Positions 25,507-35,287 of a stretch of DNA of 64,000 nt are shown in pieces. The notes under the pieces are model-generated. The model saw only the letters and a program-made list of their open reading frames with translations, did no database searches and was not told the origin of the DNA. A program made the translations under genes and the position numbers. The DNA is taken from assembly GCA_017301975.1 (NCBI GenBank), contig JAFLEI010000010.1, positions 120,591 through 184,590 on the forward strand. Reading direction: 5' to 3'. The DNA is from Verrucomicrobiota bacterium (GTDB taxonomy: Bacteria > Verrucomicrobiota > Verrucomicrobiia > Verrucomicrobiales > Verrucomicrobiaceae). The first letter of the stretch is position 1. Each line of letters starts with the position of its first letter.

Positions 25507-26892
25507 TCAGACGCCGACGAGTTCGCGCAGCGGCACGCCGCCGTCCGTCACAGTGCGCGGGCGCTGCACGGCGTCCATGAATTCGTGATTCGGATGAATG
25601 CCGAGCAAATGAAAAATGGTGGCGGCAAGATCCGGCGGGCGCACAGGGCGATCCACCGGAAACCCGCCGGTCTTGTCGCTCGCGCCGATGATTTGACCGC
25701 CGGCAATGCCCGCACCCGCCATGGCGACCGAGAACACATTGCCCCAATGATCGCGACCGCCGTTCTTGTTGATGATCGGCGAACGGCCGAACTCGCCCAT
25801 GACGACGACGAGCGTCTCATCGAGCAAGCCGCGCGCATGCAGATCCTCGATCAACGTGGAATAGGCGCGGTCAAACTGCGGACCAAGCACCTCTCGCACA
25901 CGTGGTCCATTTTTCTGATGCGTGTCCCATAGCGGACTCCCGGCACCTTCATCTCCCGCCTCGCGCGGCCAGTTCACTTGAACCATGCGCACCCCGGCCT
26001 CGACGAGCCGCCGCGCGAGCAGCACGCTTTGGCCGAACTTGCAGCGCCCATAGCGATCACGCATCGCCGCAGGCTCACGCTCGATTTCCAGTGCGGCGCG
26101 GCTGGTCTCGGAGTGGATCAAATCAAACGCGCGATGCTGCATCGCATCCGCCTCCTCCATCAGCGGATTCGCCAGCGAGCGGCGAAACTGCACATCGAGC
26201 TGCTTCAGCAAAGCGCCGCGCTCCGAGAAACGCAGATCAGTCATGCCTGCGGCCAGCGCCATGCCTTCGATGCTCAAACGCTCCGCCGCAGGGTTGCATC
26301 TCAGCATTTGCGGGTGCCACGGTGCGCCCATGAAACCGCCGTTCTGTCCCGGCCAGACGATGTGGCCGTTGTTTTCAATGCGTTCTGGCAGCACCACCGA
26401 AGTCAGCGGTGAACGATCGCTTGGTTTCAACGCGCCAACCACCGACGCGATGCTGGGCCAGTCATTCGCGCTCGCCGGCACGTTTTCCGCCTTGGTCGTC
26501 GGTTCATAGCCGGTGAGCATGAAACAGCCGCTCGTCGAATGGGCGCTGATGCCTGTGGTCATCGAGCGGATCACCGCGAGGTGCTGCATCAGCTTTGCCG
26601 TGCGCGGCAGTGCCTCGGAGAAATGAATGCCGGGCACCGAGGTCGGGATCGATTTGAAATCACCACGAATCTCCAGCGGCGCATCCGGCTTCGGATCAAA
26701 CGTCTCATGCTGTGGCGGCCCGCCGCTGAGAAACAGCAGGATGCAGCTCTTCGCGCGGCCAAACGAGCCATCGCTGCTTTTCAGCGGCTTTGCCTGGAGC
26801 AACGACGGCAGAGAAAGCCCCAGACATCCCAGCCCGCCAACGCGAAGCCATTCGCGGCGGTTGATCGGCGTGGTTGGATGCCGTGGATTCAT
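25507..26892 (-). CDS. DUF1501 domain protein, Tat-exported (copy 3, no PSD partner)
   Basis: The 461-residue protein starts best at the ATG at 26892 (a TTG four codons upstream is possible). The Tat signal is INRREWLRVGGLGCLGLSL. DUF1501 blocks are CILLFLSGGPPQHETFDPKP, AHSTSGCFMLTGYEP, VVVMGEFGRSPIINKNGGRDHW and PDLAATIFHLLGIHPNHE. The asparagine/glycine-rich core after EFGRSP differs from copies 1, 2 and 4, where EFGRTP is used. No PSD1 gene adjoins it; instead it precedes the SGNH fusion gene, so the module here is DUF1501 plus hydrolase. Confidence 0.92.
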   Translation of the reverse strand: MNPRHPTTPINRREWLRVGGLGCLGLSLPSLLQAKPLKSSDGSFGRAKSCILLFLSGGPPQHETFDPKPDAPLEIRGDFKSIPTSVPGIHFSEALPRTAKLMQHLAVIRSMTTGISAHSTSGCFMLTGYEPTTKAENVPASANDWPSIASVVGALKPSDRSPLTSVVLPERIENNGHIVWPGQNGGFMGAPWHPQMLRCNPAAERLSIEGMALAAGMTDLRFSERGALLKQLDVQFRRSLANPLMEEADAMQHRAFDLIHSETSRAALEIEREPAAMRDRYGRCKFGQSVLLARRLVEAGVRMVQVNWPREAGDEGAGSPLWDTHQKNGPRVREVLGPQFDRAYSTLIEDLHARGLLDETLVVVMGEFGRSPIINKNGGRDHWGNVFSVAMAGAGIAGGQIIGASDKTGGFPVDRPVRPPDLAATIFHLLGIHPNHEFMDAVQRPRTVTDGGVPLRELVGV

Positions 26893-27060
26893 GGGCACGT
26901 GCAATTACGGGTGTCCGACGGCGGCTCTCTCAATCCACACCCCATCATTGACGCGAATCAAGACGCTTCTGACTCGGGGTCCGAAACCCTCGCTTCGGGA
27001 AAAGCAGGCCGATGAATCAGCCAGCATCTTCAAAGCGACCACCACTTAAGAGCTGGATGG

Positions 27061-28110
27061 TCAAATTTTGTGCAGCTTGTAAGGATAGACTTGGTCGGCG
27101 TTCCACTGGCAGCCGTACAAATCCCCTGCGTCATCCACACAGACATCATGAACATTCCGGAAGACAGGCTGGTCCTGCAGAAGAAGAGTGAGCTGATCTC
27201 CATCATATTTCGGCTGTTGACCGCCGGGTGCTGAGACAACGCGGTTGTTTTTATCCAAAATGATGATGAATCCGCGCTCGCGCCACATGCGGTAATCATT
27301 GGGCTTCATGCCAAAGCACACGCCGGAGAGCAGGAGATCTCCCGCGATCACGGGCCGGCTCATGCAAGCGCCGGGGAGATACACGGAGTGCGAGTAGCTG
27401 CCATCAAGCTGATACCAGTGGAATTCATTGCGGATGCGCTCCGTACACAGCACCATCGGCACCCCCCCGCGGGAGTCGATGGTGACCCCGTGCGCCTGCA
27501 TGAACTTGCCCGCATTCATCGCCTGCGTGCTGTTTCCACCAAACTTGCGGATGAATTTCCCCTGCGCGTCAAACTGCAGGATGAACTGCGAGCCGTAGCC
27601 GTCTGCCACGTAGATGTCGCCATTCGGTCCTGCCACCGCCTCCGTGGGCGCATACTTCGTCACGGCGTCATACGCACCGCAGTCCTTCGCATGCGGCAGC
27701 TCCAGCACGATTTCTCCTGTGAGCGTGGTTTTCACCACGCGGCCACCAGCCGGATCGCACAGCAGCAGGTGCTCTTTGCCATCGCGAGCATCCAGGCTCA
27801 GCCCGTGCCCCCCGCGCAGCTTCAGCGTCCACGCATCGAGCACCTTTCCCTCCTTGTCGAAAATGAGGATGTTGTTCTTCGCCTCGTCGGTGATCATGAT
27901 CAGCCGCTTCTGCGCATCCATGACCATTTCATGACAGTTCTTCACCGGATGCACCTCGCGCTTCGCCTGGCACCATTCCAGATCCACCCGGTAGCGGTGC
28001 TCTCCATGTCCGATGATGGCCCCGTTCAGAGACGTCTTGCTCTGCGCCCGCACATACGGAGCGGCAAAAGCTGTGGCGGCGGTGGTGGCGATGAAATGGC
28101 GGCGGTTCAT
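27061..28110 (-). CDS. Tat-exported NHL-like beta-propeller protein
   Basis: The 349-residue protein has a twin-arginine signal (MNRRHFIATTAATAFAAPYV). Repeated blades such as NILIFDKEGKVLDAWTLKL, PNGDIYVADGYGSQFILQFD and VDDAGDLYGCQWNADQVYPY point to a six-bladed NHL-type propeller, commonly a protein or ligand-binding scaffold, sometimes a lactonase-like enzyme. It starts 30 nt after the TRIC channel gene, so it may be the last gene of the kbl-putA-marC-tric run, although an independent promoter cannot be excluded. Function unknown. Confidence 0.72.
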   Translation of the reverse strand: MNRRHFIATTAATAFAAPYVRAQSKTSLNGAIIGHGEHRYRVDLEWCQAKREVHPVKNCHEMVMDAQKRLIMITDEAKNNILIFDKEGKVLDAWTLKLRGGHGLSLDARDGKEHLLLCDPAGGRVVKTTLTGEIVLELPHAKDCGAYDAVTKYAPTEAVAGPNGDIYVADGYGSQFILQFDAQGKFIRKFGGNSTQAMNAGKFMQAHGVTIDSRGGVPMVLCTERIRNEFHWYQLDGSYSHSVYLPGACMSRPVIAGDLLLSGVCFGMKPNDYRMWRERGFIIILDKNNRVVSAPGGQQPKYDGDQLTLLLQDQPVFRNVHDVCVDDAGDLYGCQWNADQVYPYKLHKI

Positions 28111-28140
28111 GCTTGTATCAACAGCGCCAGCAGGCCCGGC

Positions 28141-28764
28141 CTATCCAGAACTCTTCGCCCGCGTCTGAAACAGGGGCAACTTCAGCTTCCAGCGCATCGC
28201 CGCCAGCCGCAGCACCAAAATGACCGCCATGCCGAGGTAGCGGTGGCTTTCCGAGGGCGGCAAAAACCGCCGCAGCAGCACAAACACCAGCGCTCCTGCA
28301 AACACCGCCGTAGCATACAAGTCCACTTCAGACCTGAACACCCAGGGGACTTCATTGCGCAGCACATCCCGCAGAATGCCTCCCGCCACACCGGTGACGA
28401 TACCGAGCAGCACCGCCACGATGGCCGGCGTGCCAAACATCAGCGCCTTCTCCGTCCCCGCGATGCCAAACAAGGCGAGACCAAAGGCATCCGCCACCGC
28501 AAGCACGCGATGCGGAGGATGAACAAAGCGAACCAGAACAAACGTGGCAGCAGCCGCGCCCAAGGCCGTCCACAGATACATGGGCTGCTCGATCCAGAAC
28601 AAGGGCCGCACCCCAAGGCAGAGATCCCGGATTGTGCCGCCTCCCACCGCCGTGACGAGCGCCAGCACCATGATGCCAAACAGGTCCATCTCCTTCCCTT
28701 CCGCCGCAAGCACGGCGGTGATGGCGCAAACGGCAACTGCGGAATATTCAATCCAGGGAGGCAT
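28141..28764 (-). CDS. TRIC-type trimeric intracellular cation channel (UPF0126-like)
   Basis: The 207-residue protein is almost entirely membrane-spanning, with about seven hydrophobic segments. Each half carries the glycine-rich motif of the family: VGGGTIRDLCLG in the first and VAGGILRDVLRNEVP in the second, the bend-forming repeat of TRIC/YadS-type channels. Such proteins conduct monovalent cations, perhaps glycine in some bacteria (YadS-related). It begins 3 nt after the marC stop, so the two membrane proteins are co-transcribed downstream of putA. Confidence 0.88.
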   Translation of the reverse strand: MPPWIEYSAVAVCAITAVLAAEGKEMDLFGIMVLALVTAVGGGTIRDLCLGVRPLFWIEQPMYLWTALGAAAATFVLVRFVHPPHRVLAVADAFGLALFGIAGTEKALMFGTPAIVAVLLGIVTGVAGGILRDVLRNEVPWVFRSEVDLYATAVFAGALVFVLLRRFLPPSESHRYLGMAVILVLRLAAMRWKLKLPLFQTRAKSSG

Positions 28765-28767
28765 GGT

Positions 28768-29352
28768 TCAGGGCTTCAGGTAATGTTCAATGCCATTGAG
28801 CAGCATCTGCACGGCCACCATGACCAGCAGCATGCCCATCAGGCGCTCGACCGCCATCGCGCCTTTCTCCTTGAGCACGCGGGCGATTGCAGGCGAGCAA
28901 AGCAGCACCGCGGCCGTGACTCCCCAGGCAATGAGCAGCGCGGAAAGCCATCGCCAGATCTGCTCCGGATGCGTGCTGACGAGCACCAGCAGCGTTGCCA
29001 GCACGGACGGCCCCGCGATCATCGGCACGGCAAGTGGCACGATGAATGGCTCCGTCATCATCTCCTCCACCTCCCGACGCGAAGGCGGAAAGATCATCTT
29101 CAAGGCGATGAGAAACAGGACGATGCCACCACTGATAAACAAGGCCTCCTGCTTCAAGTGCAGCAGCCCGAGCACCCACGGCCCAAGAAAGAGAAACAGC
29201 ACGAGAATCACCAGAGCGATCACCAGCTCGCGCGCGATCACACGCATGCGCCGCTCCGGCGGTACCGGGCGCAGGCCGGACACAAACGTGGCCACATTCC
29301 CCAGCGGGTCCATGATGGTGATCAGCAGCAAGGTGGCAGAAAGCGTGTCCAT
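28768..29352 (-). CDS. MarC family membrane protein
   Basis: The 194-residue protein has six hydrophobic segments and family features: an early LLITIMDPLGNVATFVSGL, a central GGIVLFLIALKMIFPP and PFIVPLAVPMIAGPSVLATLLVL. The MarC family (YhgN, YchE relatives) has no proven role; the former link to antibiotic resistance was withdrawn, and some relatives have been tied to amino-acid export. It starts 8 nt after the putA stop, which would fit an amino-acid transport function, an inference from position only. Confidence 0.88.
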   Translation of the reverse strand: MDTLSATLLLITIMDPLGNVATFVSGLRPVPPERRMRVIARELVIALVILVLFLFLGPWVLGLLHLKQEALFISGGIVLFLIALKMIFPPSRREVEEMMTEPFIVPLAVPMIAGPSVLATLLVLVSTHPEQIWRWLSALLIAWGVTAAVLLCSPAIARVLKEKGAMAVERLMGMLLVMVAVQMLLNGIEHYLKP

Positions 29353-29360
29353 GTGGTCAT

Positions 29361-32300
29361 TCAGTCCATGTTTTTCTCCGGCGCAACCAGCGGAGCGCGC
29401 ACCTCCCCCGCTCTCGTGCCCAGATTCCCATAGCGGTGATAGTCAAAGCTCACACTCTGCTCCTGCACATACCACAACAGCTCCACGCGGGCTTCAGCCA
29501 GCACCGGAGCATCGGCGATGAACACAGACGCCTCCGCCGCAGCACGGCGGACAGCTTCAGGAACGCGGTCTGCGGCAGCGTAACGCACGCGATCACATTG
29601 CCGCCCACGAACAGCCGCCGCTAGATGTTCATCCGATTCCTCCAAAAACTCCAGCGGACCGAGCCACTCATGAGATGCTTCATAGGCGCGCTCCAAAGAA
29701 CGATGGTCAACTCCAGGATCAATGCTTACCGTCGTCCGGCACCCTGTCATTCGGGCGGCGATGACACGTGCAAAAACATCGAATGGAGAATCTCCTGCGA
29801 CCACCCGGATGCGAATGTCGCGCACCGGCAGATATCGGCGGTGATTGTCCTGCCCGATCAGCCTGAAAGAGTCGTGTTGGACTGTAAACTCAGACTTCCA
29901 CGCCTGCTCGTAGCTCGATATCGCATGCTTCAGCTTTCCCCAAGATTCCTCTCCCGCCTTGTTCCAGTCGTCCAGCTTGCCAAGCAACAGATCCAGCGCG
30001 GAATCCCGCCCGGCTGACGTTGCCACAGCAGCGGGGACAGTCTCCGCAAACTTCATGAACTGCGCCACGTAATTCGGCCCGCCCGCCTTGAGACCAGGAC
30101 CAAAGGCGCTTTTACCCATGCCTCCAAAAGGCTGCCGCAGTACTATCGCACCCGTGGTGCCGCGGTTGATGTAGAGATTTCCAGCGCGAATGCCATCCTT
30201 CCATTCCGCCTGCTCGCGGTCATCCAGACTCTCCAGTCCACTGGTCAGGCCATATCCCGTTTGATTCACCAAAGCGATGGCCTCAGGCAGTTTCTCGAAG
30301 CGCATCACCCCAAGCACGGGGCCGAAAAACTCGGTCATGTGCGTGTAAGATCCCGGCCGCACGCCCCACTTAATGCCTGGGGACCACAAGCATTCGTTGC
30401 CTTCATGCTTGCCCGGCATCAGCGCCCATGATTCGCCGGCTTCGAGCGTGAGCAATGCGTTCGCAAGATCCCCTGACGGTGGCCGGATCAGCGGCCCCAT
30501 TTTGGTGGGCATCTCCCAGGCGGACCCGACTATGATGCTCTGCGACGCCTCGACCAGCGAGCGTTTGAACTCAGGATCATCATAGACCTCGGCCTCCAGC
30601 AGAAGCAGCGAGGTGGCAGAGCATTTCTGCCCCGCGTGACTGAAGGCCGAATGCAGCACATTTTTGATCGCGAGATCGCGGTCGGCCATCGCCGTGACAA
30701 TGGTGGCGTTCTTGCCCCCGGTCTCGGCGCTCAACGGCAGCGATGGCTTCGCACGCAGCATGGCCAGCGCGGTTTCGGTGCCGCCGGTCAGGATGACCGT
30801 ATTCACCTGTGGATGCTGCACAAGCTGCGCCCCCTCCTGTCCTCCAGAGCACGGCACAAACTGCAGCGTCTTCTTCGACACACCGCCACGCCAGAAGCAC
30901 TGGCACAGTTCCCACGCGGGCAGCACGGCATCGGAGGCAGGTTTCAAAATCACTGTGTTTCCCGCCGCCAATGCCGCAGCAATCCCTCCGCACGGAATCG
31001 CGATGGGAAAATTCCACGGCGAAACAACGACCACCACGCCTTTGCCCGACGCGCTGACATTTGGCAGCTCAAAAAACGTGCGCGCGCTGCCTGCGTAGAA
31101 CTCGACGAAATCGACTGCCTCGCTCACTTCAGGATCAGACTCCGCAAGTGTCTTTCCGCAATTGGCCAGCGCCGCGCCCATCAGATCGGCGCGCGCCTGG
31201 CGCAGCTCGTTTGCCACCTGCCGCATGATCTCCTGACGCTGCCGGGCGGACAAGGCACGCCAGCCATCCTCATCCCGCGCCGCACATTCGACTGCCCGCG
31301 CAATGTCCTCGCCACCGGCCTGCCGATAACGCCCCACGACGACGCCCGGCCGCGATGGATCGAGACAATCACGCGTGCGGCGTTCTCCGATGATCTCGCT
31401 GCCATCAATCACCAGCGACACTTCGCCGCGACGCTGCTCCCATGTGGTGACGATCCCCTGCGCCCACTCGGCATGATGCGGCAGCGACCAGTCGGTGTCG
31501 GGTTCATTGACAAAAGCATCAGCCCTGCTGACGGCAGCCACCTCATGCCGTCGGTCCTGAGTGCGACGCGGCGACGCACTCAGGGTTTCCAGCCGAGTGA
31601 ATGCAGCACGAAACCCCTGCTCCAGCTGACGCCAGTCCTCGCTGCCCGGCACGAGCTTGAACGTATGCCTCAAAAAATTCTCCGGCCCTGTATTCTCATC
31701 GAGCCGACGGATGAGGTAGCCGATGGCACTGAGAAAGTGCTTCTTGTGACACACCGGCGCGTACAGCAGCAGATGCGGAGCCTCTTCAAACAACGCGCGC
31801 CGCTGATGATTGGCCATGCCCTCAAGCATCTCGAACTGCACGCGGTCCATCGCATTCCTTGCCCGCGCAAGCGTGAGCGCATAAGCAACATCAAACAGAT
31901 TGTGCGAAGCGACCCCCAGCTTCACCGCCTTCAAATTTTCAGCGCGAAAGCCCTCATGCAGCATGCGCTTGTAGTTCGCGTCCGTGTCCGTCTTCGTCTC
32001 ATAGGGCGCCTGCGGCCAGCCTTTGACCGCCGCCTCAAAGCGCTCCATCTCCATGTTCGCCCCCTTCACAATGCGCATGGTGATGCCAGCACCTCCTTTG
32101 GAAACACGTTCACGCGCCCACGCATGCAGCCGCTGCTGCCAGAGAAAGGAGTCAGGAATGTAAGCCTGCAGCACGATGCCCGCGCTCACCTGCTCCAAGC
32201 CCCGCCGATCCAGCGTGCGCATGAAAACTTCGCACGTGAGGCTGAGGTCGCGATACTCCTCCATGTCGAGGTAGATGAACTTCGGCACCCGCATGCCGTC

Positions 32301-32951
32301 GCGGCGTGTGAAAGTCGCTCGCGCAGCGCTGCGGTAGAGTCGCTCCAGCCGGTCGCTCAACACCGCAATCGTATGCTCACGCGCCATCGGCGACATCTGC
32401 GAGTAAAGCGTTGAAATCTTCACCGAAAACACCTCCGTCTCCGGGTGCTGCATCGCTTCAAGATACAGCGTGAGCCTGCGTTGCGCCTCCGCCTCGCTGA
32501 GGATCGCCTCTCCAAGAAAATTCACATTCATGCGCACGCCCTGTTCGGTGCGCTGGCGCAGATGCTCCGCCAGCACCTCCGGCTCCGCAGGCAGGATGAC
32601 GTTGGCCGTCTCATGCTGCATGTGCTCCTTCACCATCGGCACCGAGGCCCCCGGCAGCCAGCCGCCGAAGGTCTGAAACCCACGCAGCATCGCCCGGTCA
32701 ATCGGGCTGAAAAAGCGCGGCACGCCCTGCACATCCAAAATGTGTGTGAACTGATCCGCCACGCGCGCGACCGACTTCGGTCGAAACGCCTGATCCGTAA
32801 GCTGCACCAGCGTCGCCTTGTCACTCGGCGTCTGCAGCATGCGGTCCAGCTCCGCCTGCTGGCGTCTTTCAGCAGGCGTCTGCAGCTCCGTGGCGCGCAG
32901 TTGCAACCGACGGGCCAGGTCAACCGCGCTGTCGATGAGTTCCGCATTCAT
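29361..32951 (-). CDS. putA: bifunctional proline dehydrogenase / P5C dehydrogenase
   Basis: The 1196-residue protein catalyses both steps from proline to glutamate, via FAD and then NAD+. The proline dehydrogenase half has LEGMANHQRRAL and RRLDENTGPENFLRH. The aldehyde dehydrogenase half has VVSPWNFPIAIPCGG, ILTGGTETALAML, an LSAETGGKNATIV block and the catalytic cysteine in HAGQKCSATS. About 170 residues after the dehydrogenase (from NHRRYLPVRDIRIRV) form the extra C-terminal domain of long PutA. No N-terminal DNA-binding segment is seen, so it is not a PutA-type repressor. It starts 12 nt after kbl, one unit with threonine breakdown. Confidence 0.95.
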   Translation of the reverse strand: MNAELIDSAVDLARRLQLRATELQTPAERRQQAELDRMLQTPSDKATLVQLTDQAFRPKSVARVADQFTHILDVQGVPRFFSPIDRAMLRGFQTFGGWLPGASVPMVKEHMQHETANVILPAEPEVLAEHLRQRTEQGVRMNVNFLGEAILSEAEAQRRLTLYLEAMQHPETEVFSVKISTLYSQMSPMAREHTIAVLSDRLERLYRSAARATFTRRDGMRVPKFIYLDMEEYRDLSLTCEVFMRTLDRRGLEQVSAGIVLQAYIPDSFLWQQRLHAWARERVSKGGAGITMRIVKGANMEMERFEAAVKGWPQAPYETKTDTDANYKRMLHEGFRAENLKAVKLGVASHNLFDVAYALTLARARNAMDRVQFEMLEGMANHQRRALFEEAPHLLLYAPVCHKKHFLSAIGYLIRRLDENTGPENFLRHTFKLVPGSEDWRQLEQGFRAAFTRLETLSASPRRTQDRRHEVAAVSRADAFVNEPDTDWSLPHHAEWAQGIVTTWEQRRGEVSLVIDGSEIIGERRTRDCLDPSRPGVVVGRYRQAGGEDIARAVECAARDEDGWRALSARQRQEIMRQVANELRQARADLMGAALANCGKTLAESDPEVSEAVDFVEFYAGSARTFFELPNVSASGKGVVVVVSPWNFPIAIPCGGIAAALAAGNTVILKPASDAVLPAWELCQCFWRGGVSKKTLQFVPCSGGQEGAQLVQHPQVNTVILTGGTETALAMLRAKPSLPLSAETGGKNATIVTAMADRDLAIKNVLHSAFSHAGQKCSATSLLLLEAEVYDDPEFKRSLVEASQSIIVGSAWEMPTKMGPLIRPPSGDLANALLTLEAGESWALMPGKHEGNECLWSPGIKWGVRPGSYTHMTEFFGPVLGVMRFEKLPEAIALVNQTGYGLTSGLESLDDREQAEWKDGIRAGNLYINRGTTGAIVLRQPFGGMGKSAFGPGLKAGGPNYVAQFMKFAETVPAAVATSAGRDSALDLLLGKLDDWNKAGEESWGKLKHAISSYEQAWKSEFTVQHDSFRLIGQDNHRRYLPVRDIRIRVVAGDSPFDVFARVIAARMTGCRTTVSIDPGVDHRSLERAYEASHEWLGPLEFLEESDEHLAAAVRGRQCDRVRYAAADRVPEAVRRAAAEASVFIADAPVLAEARVELLWYVQEQSVSFDYHRYGNLGTRAGEVRAPLVAPEKNMD

Positions 32952-32963
32952 GGCTTTGACGGG

Positions 32964-34154
32964 TTAGACACCCAGAAGCTCTTTGACCGCAACAAAGGCT
33001 TTCACCGCGTGCTCCAGATCCGCCCGCGTATGAGCAGCGCTGATCTGTGTGCGGATGCGCGCCTTCCCCTGCGGCACCACCGGGTAACTGAAGCCGATGA
33101 CATAAACACCGCGCTCCAGCATCGCATCCGCAAATCTCGCCGCCAGCGCCGCATCGCCCAGCATCACGGGCACGATGGGGTGCTCCCCAGGCACGATGCT
33201 AAAACCTGCGGCCGTCATCTGTTCTCGAAAGAAGCGCGTGTTGGCCTCCAGCGTGTCGCGCAGTTCCGTGGACTGCTTCAGCAGATTCAGCGCCGCGATG
33301 GAAGCACCCGCGATGCTCGGGCAGAGCGTGTTGGAGAACAGATAAGGCCGCGAACGCTGCCGCAGCAGCTCAATGATTTCCCTCCGCCCGCTCGTGTAGC
33401 CGCCACTGGCGCCGCCCAGCGCTTTGCCCAGCGTGCCGGTGAGAATGTCAACGCGGCCCATCACATCGCAGCGCTCATGCGTGCCCCGGCCCGTTTTGCC
33501 CATGAATCCCACGGCATGAGAGTCATCCACCATCACCAGCGCGTGGTATTTGTCCGCCAGATCACAGATGGCCTTCAGCGGAGCGATGAAACCGTCCATC
33601 GAGAACACGCCATCGGTGGCGATCAGCTTGAACCGCGCACCCTTTTCATCCGCCGCGATCAACTGCGCCTCAAGATCCGCCATGTCGCAGTTTTTGTAGC
33701 GGTAGCGCTGCGCCTTGCACAAACGCACCCCGTCGATGATGGACGCATGGTTGAGCTCGTCGCTGATGATCGCGTCCTCCGGCCCTAGGATCGTCTCAAA
33801 CAGACCGCCGTTCGCATCGAAGCAGGAGCTGTAGAGAATGGTGTCCTCCGTGCCGAGGAAATCCGACAATGAGGCCTCCAGCTCCTTGTGCACCCCCTGC
33901 GTGCCGCAGATGAAGCGCACGCTGGCCAGCCCATACCCCCACTGCTCCAGCGCCTCATGCGCCGCCTGCCGCACCTGCGGATGCTGCGCCAGGCCGAGGT
34001 AGTTGTTCGCGCACATGTTCAGCACCGCGCCCCCGCCATTGGCGCGCACCAGCGTGCCCTGCGGCGTGGAGAGCACGCGCTCTCGTTTGTACGTGCCCGC
34101 AGCGCGGATGGCATCGAGCTGCGCAGTGAGGTGTGCGGCAAAGGTCGGATTCAT
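32964..34154 (-). CDS. kbl: glycine C-acetyltransferase (2-amino-3-ketobutyrate CoA ligase)
   Basis: The 396-residue enzyme cleaves 2-amino-3-ketobutyrate with CoA to give glycine and acetyl-CoA, using PLP. Diagnostic blocks: [34 protein letters not shown], and the PLP-binding lysine in [13 protein letters not shown], residue 244 with this start. The frame can be extended to 34226, but that reads through a conserved upstream regulatory element, so the ATG at 34154 is preferred and gives the normal family length. It is the second threonine-pathway step; the first, tdh, is upstream beyond a LysR gene and shares its control element. Confidence 0.96.
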   Translation of the reverse strand: MNPTFAAHLTAQLDAIRAAGTYKRERVLSTPQGTLVRANGGGAVLNMCANNYLGLAQHPQVRQAAHEALEQWGYGLASVRFICGTQGVHKELEASLSDFLGTEDTILYSSCFDANGGLFETILGPEDAIISDELNHASIIDGVRLCKAQRYRYKNCDMADLEAQLIAADEKGARFKLIATDGVFSMDGFIAPLKAICDLADKYHALVMVDDSHAVGFMGKTGRGTHERCDVMGRVDILTGTLGKALGGASGGYTSGRREIIELLRQRSRPYLFSNTLCPSIAGASIAALNLLKQSTELRDTLEANTRFFREQMTAAGFSIVPGEHPIVPVMLGDAALAARFADAMLERGVYVIGFSYPVVPQGKARIRTQISAAHTRADLEHAVKAFVAVKELLGV

Positions 34155-34157
34155 GAC

Positions 34158-34194
34158 TGTCGATATATTGGACACATGTCCTGTATTTTGGCAA
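34158..34194 (-). promoter_or_regulatory. 37-bp control element before kbl (shared with tdh)
   Basis: TGTCGATATATTGGACAC followed by ATGTCC and ending GGCAA is 30/37 identical to the element before tdh at 36380-36416. Read on the minus strand, TTGCCA could be a -35 box and AATATA a -10 box with a 19-bp spacer, and the near-palindrome GGACATGTGTCC lies between them. The element ends 3 nt from the kbl ATG, which would give a very short or leaderless transcript. The adjacent LysR protein is the obvious candidate binder, though unproved. Confidence 0.7.
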
Positions 34195-34303
34195 TACGGA
34201 ATTTCCAGCGAGACACGCATCTGCACAGATGAATACGCCCGCCGCGAAACAGATCACACCCTGAATTCCCGCCAGCTCACACCTCGTTCCGCCGCACCGC
34301 AGC

Positions 34304-35287
34304 TCAAAACGCCTTCAGCACCAGCTCACGAAAGGCTCGCACATGCGAGGGCTCAAAACGGCCTTTGCGCTGCACCAGAAAGACTTCCTCATGGCCAAAG
34401 AGCGCCTCAGCTTCGCGAACCACGACCTCCGCCTCTCCGGCACCACGCTTCGGCGGTTTGATGCTTGCCGCGCTGGTGCCGATGGCGATGCCAAACCCGA
34501 TGGCGACGTAGTTCAGCAGCAGTGCCCGATTCGTGGCCGTCATGGTCACATTCATGCGATCCGCCAGTCCTGCCTGGGCGAACACCTGACGAATCTGCCG
34601 GTGGGAGCTGCTTTCCTGCGGCGCCAGCACCAATGGCTGGCTGACAATTCCGGCGAGCGTCAGTTGTTTCACTCGCGCCAGCGCATGATCCGCCGGACAC
34701 ATGAGGTAAAAGGCATAGCGCGCCAGCGGCTGATACTGAAACTGCGGCATCACCTCGTCCCCTGTCGCCATGCCCATGATGGCCAGGTCTGCCTCCTCCT
34801 GCTGGATCACCCGCCTCGCCAGGTAGGAGGGGCGGTCCAGCAGCACCAGCTTCACATTAGGATGGTGCTGACGATACAGGATGATGGGCCGCCGCAGCGC
34901 CCCGGTGAGCATGGCAGACGGCGCCACGACCGTCAGCGTACGTGCGGCGGTGCTGCGCTGATCCTCAAACATGGCCCGCAACCCGTCAAAGGATTCGACC
35001 AACGGCGCGGCCAGATCCACCAACGCACGACCATCGTCTGTGAGTGACACCTTGGAGCCTTCCGCCACGACAAACTGCACGCCGTATTCATCCTCCAAGG
35101 ATCGAATTTGCTGCCACACAGAAGGCACGGCCAGATTCATCGCCGCCGCAGTCGCTGCAAAGCTGCCCTGACGGGACAGCTCCACCAGCGCCCGAATCTG
35201 CCGAAATCGCACTTCCTTGAAGTAACGACGCACCGGAGACTCGGCCGCCGCACCGACTCTTTGAGAAGCATTGGGTTTCGCCTTCAT
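34304..35287 (-). CDS. LysR family transcriptional regulator
   Basis: The 327-residue protein has an N-terminal winged helix-turn-helix (FRQIRALVELSRQGSFAATAAAMNLAVPSVWQQIRSLED, residues about 28-66) and a substrate-binding half (TLTVVAPSAML onward, with GIGFGIAIGT-like sequence near the end). It sits between tdh and kbl, in the same direction, and so is positioned to control the threonine-catabolism genes on both sides. The inducer is unknown, perhaps threonine or glycine. The first 27 residues, rich in basic and alanine residues, are longer than usual, but the start is supported by a strong ribosome-binding site. Confidence 0.9.
   Translation of the reverse strand: MKAKPNASQRVGAAAESPVRRYFKEVRFRQIRALVELSRQGSFAATAAAMNLAVPSVWQQIRSLEDEYGVQFVVAEGSKVSLTDDGRALVDLAAPLVESFDGLRAMFEDQRSTAARTLTVVAPSAMLTGALRRPIILYRQHHPNVKLVLLDRPSYLARRVIQQEEADLAIMGMATGDEVMPQFQYQPLARYAFYLMCPADHALARVKQLTLAGIVSQPLVLAPQESSSHRQIRQVFAQAGLADRMNVTMTATNRALLLNYVAIGFGIAIGTSAASIKPPKRGAGEAEVVVREAEALFGHEEVFLVQRKGRFEPSHVRAFRELVLKAF

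Noticed and set aside
23101..25932. Long plus-strand frame of 943 codons across gntR, the fusion gene and DUF1501
   Set aside because: It overlaps three genes with clear motifs on the other strand and contains no recognisable domain.
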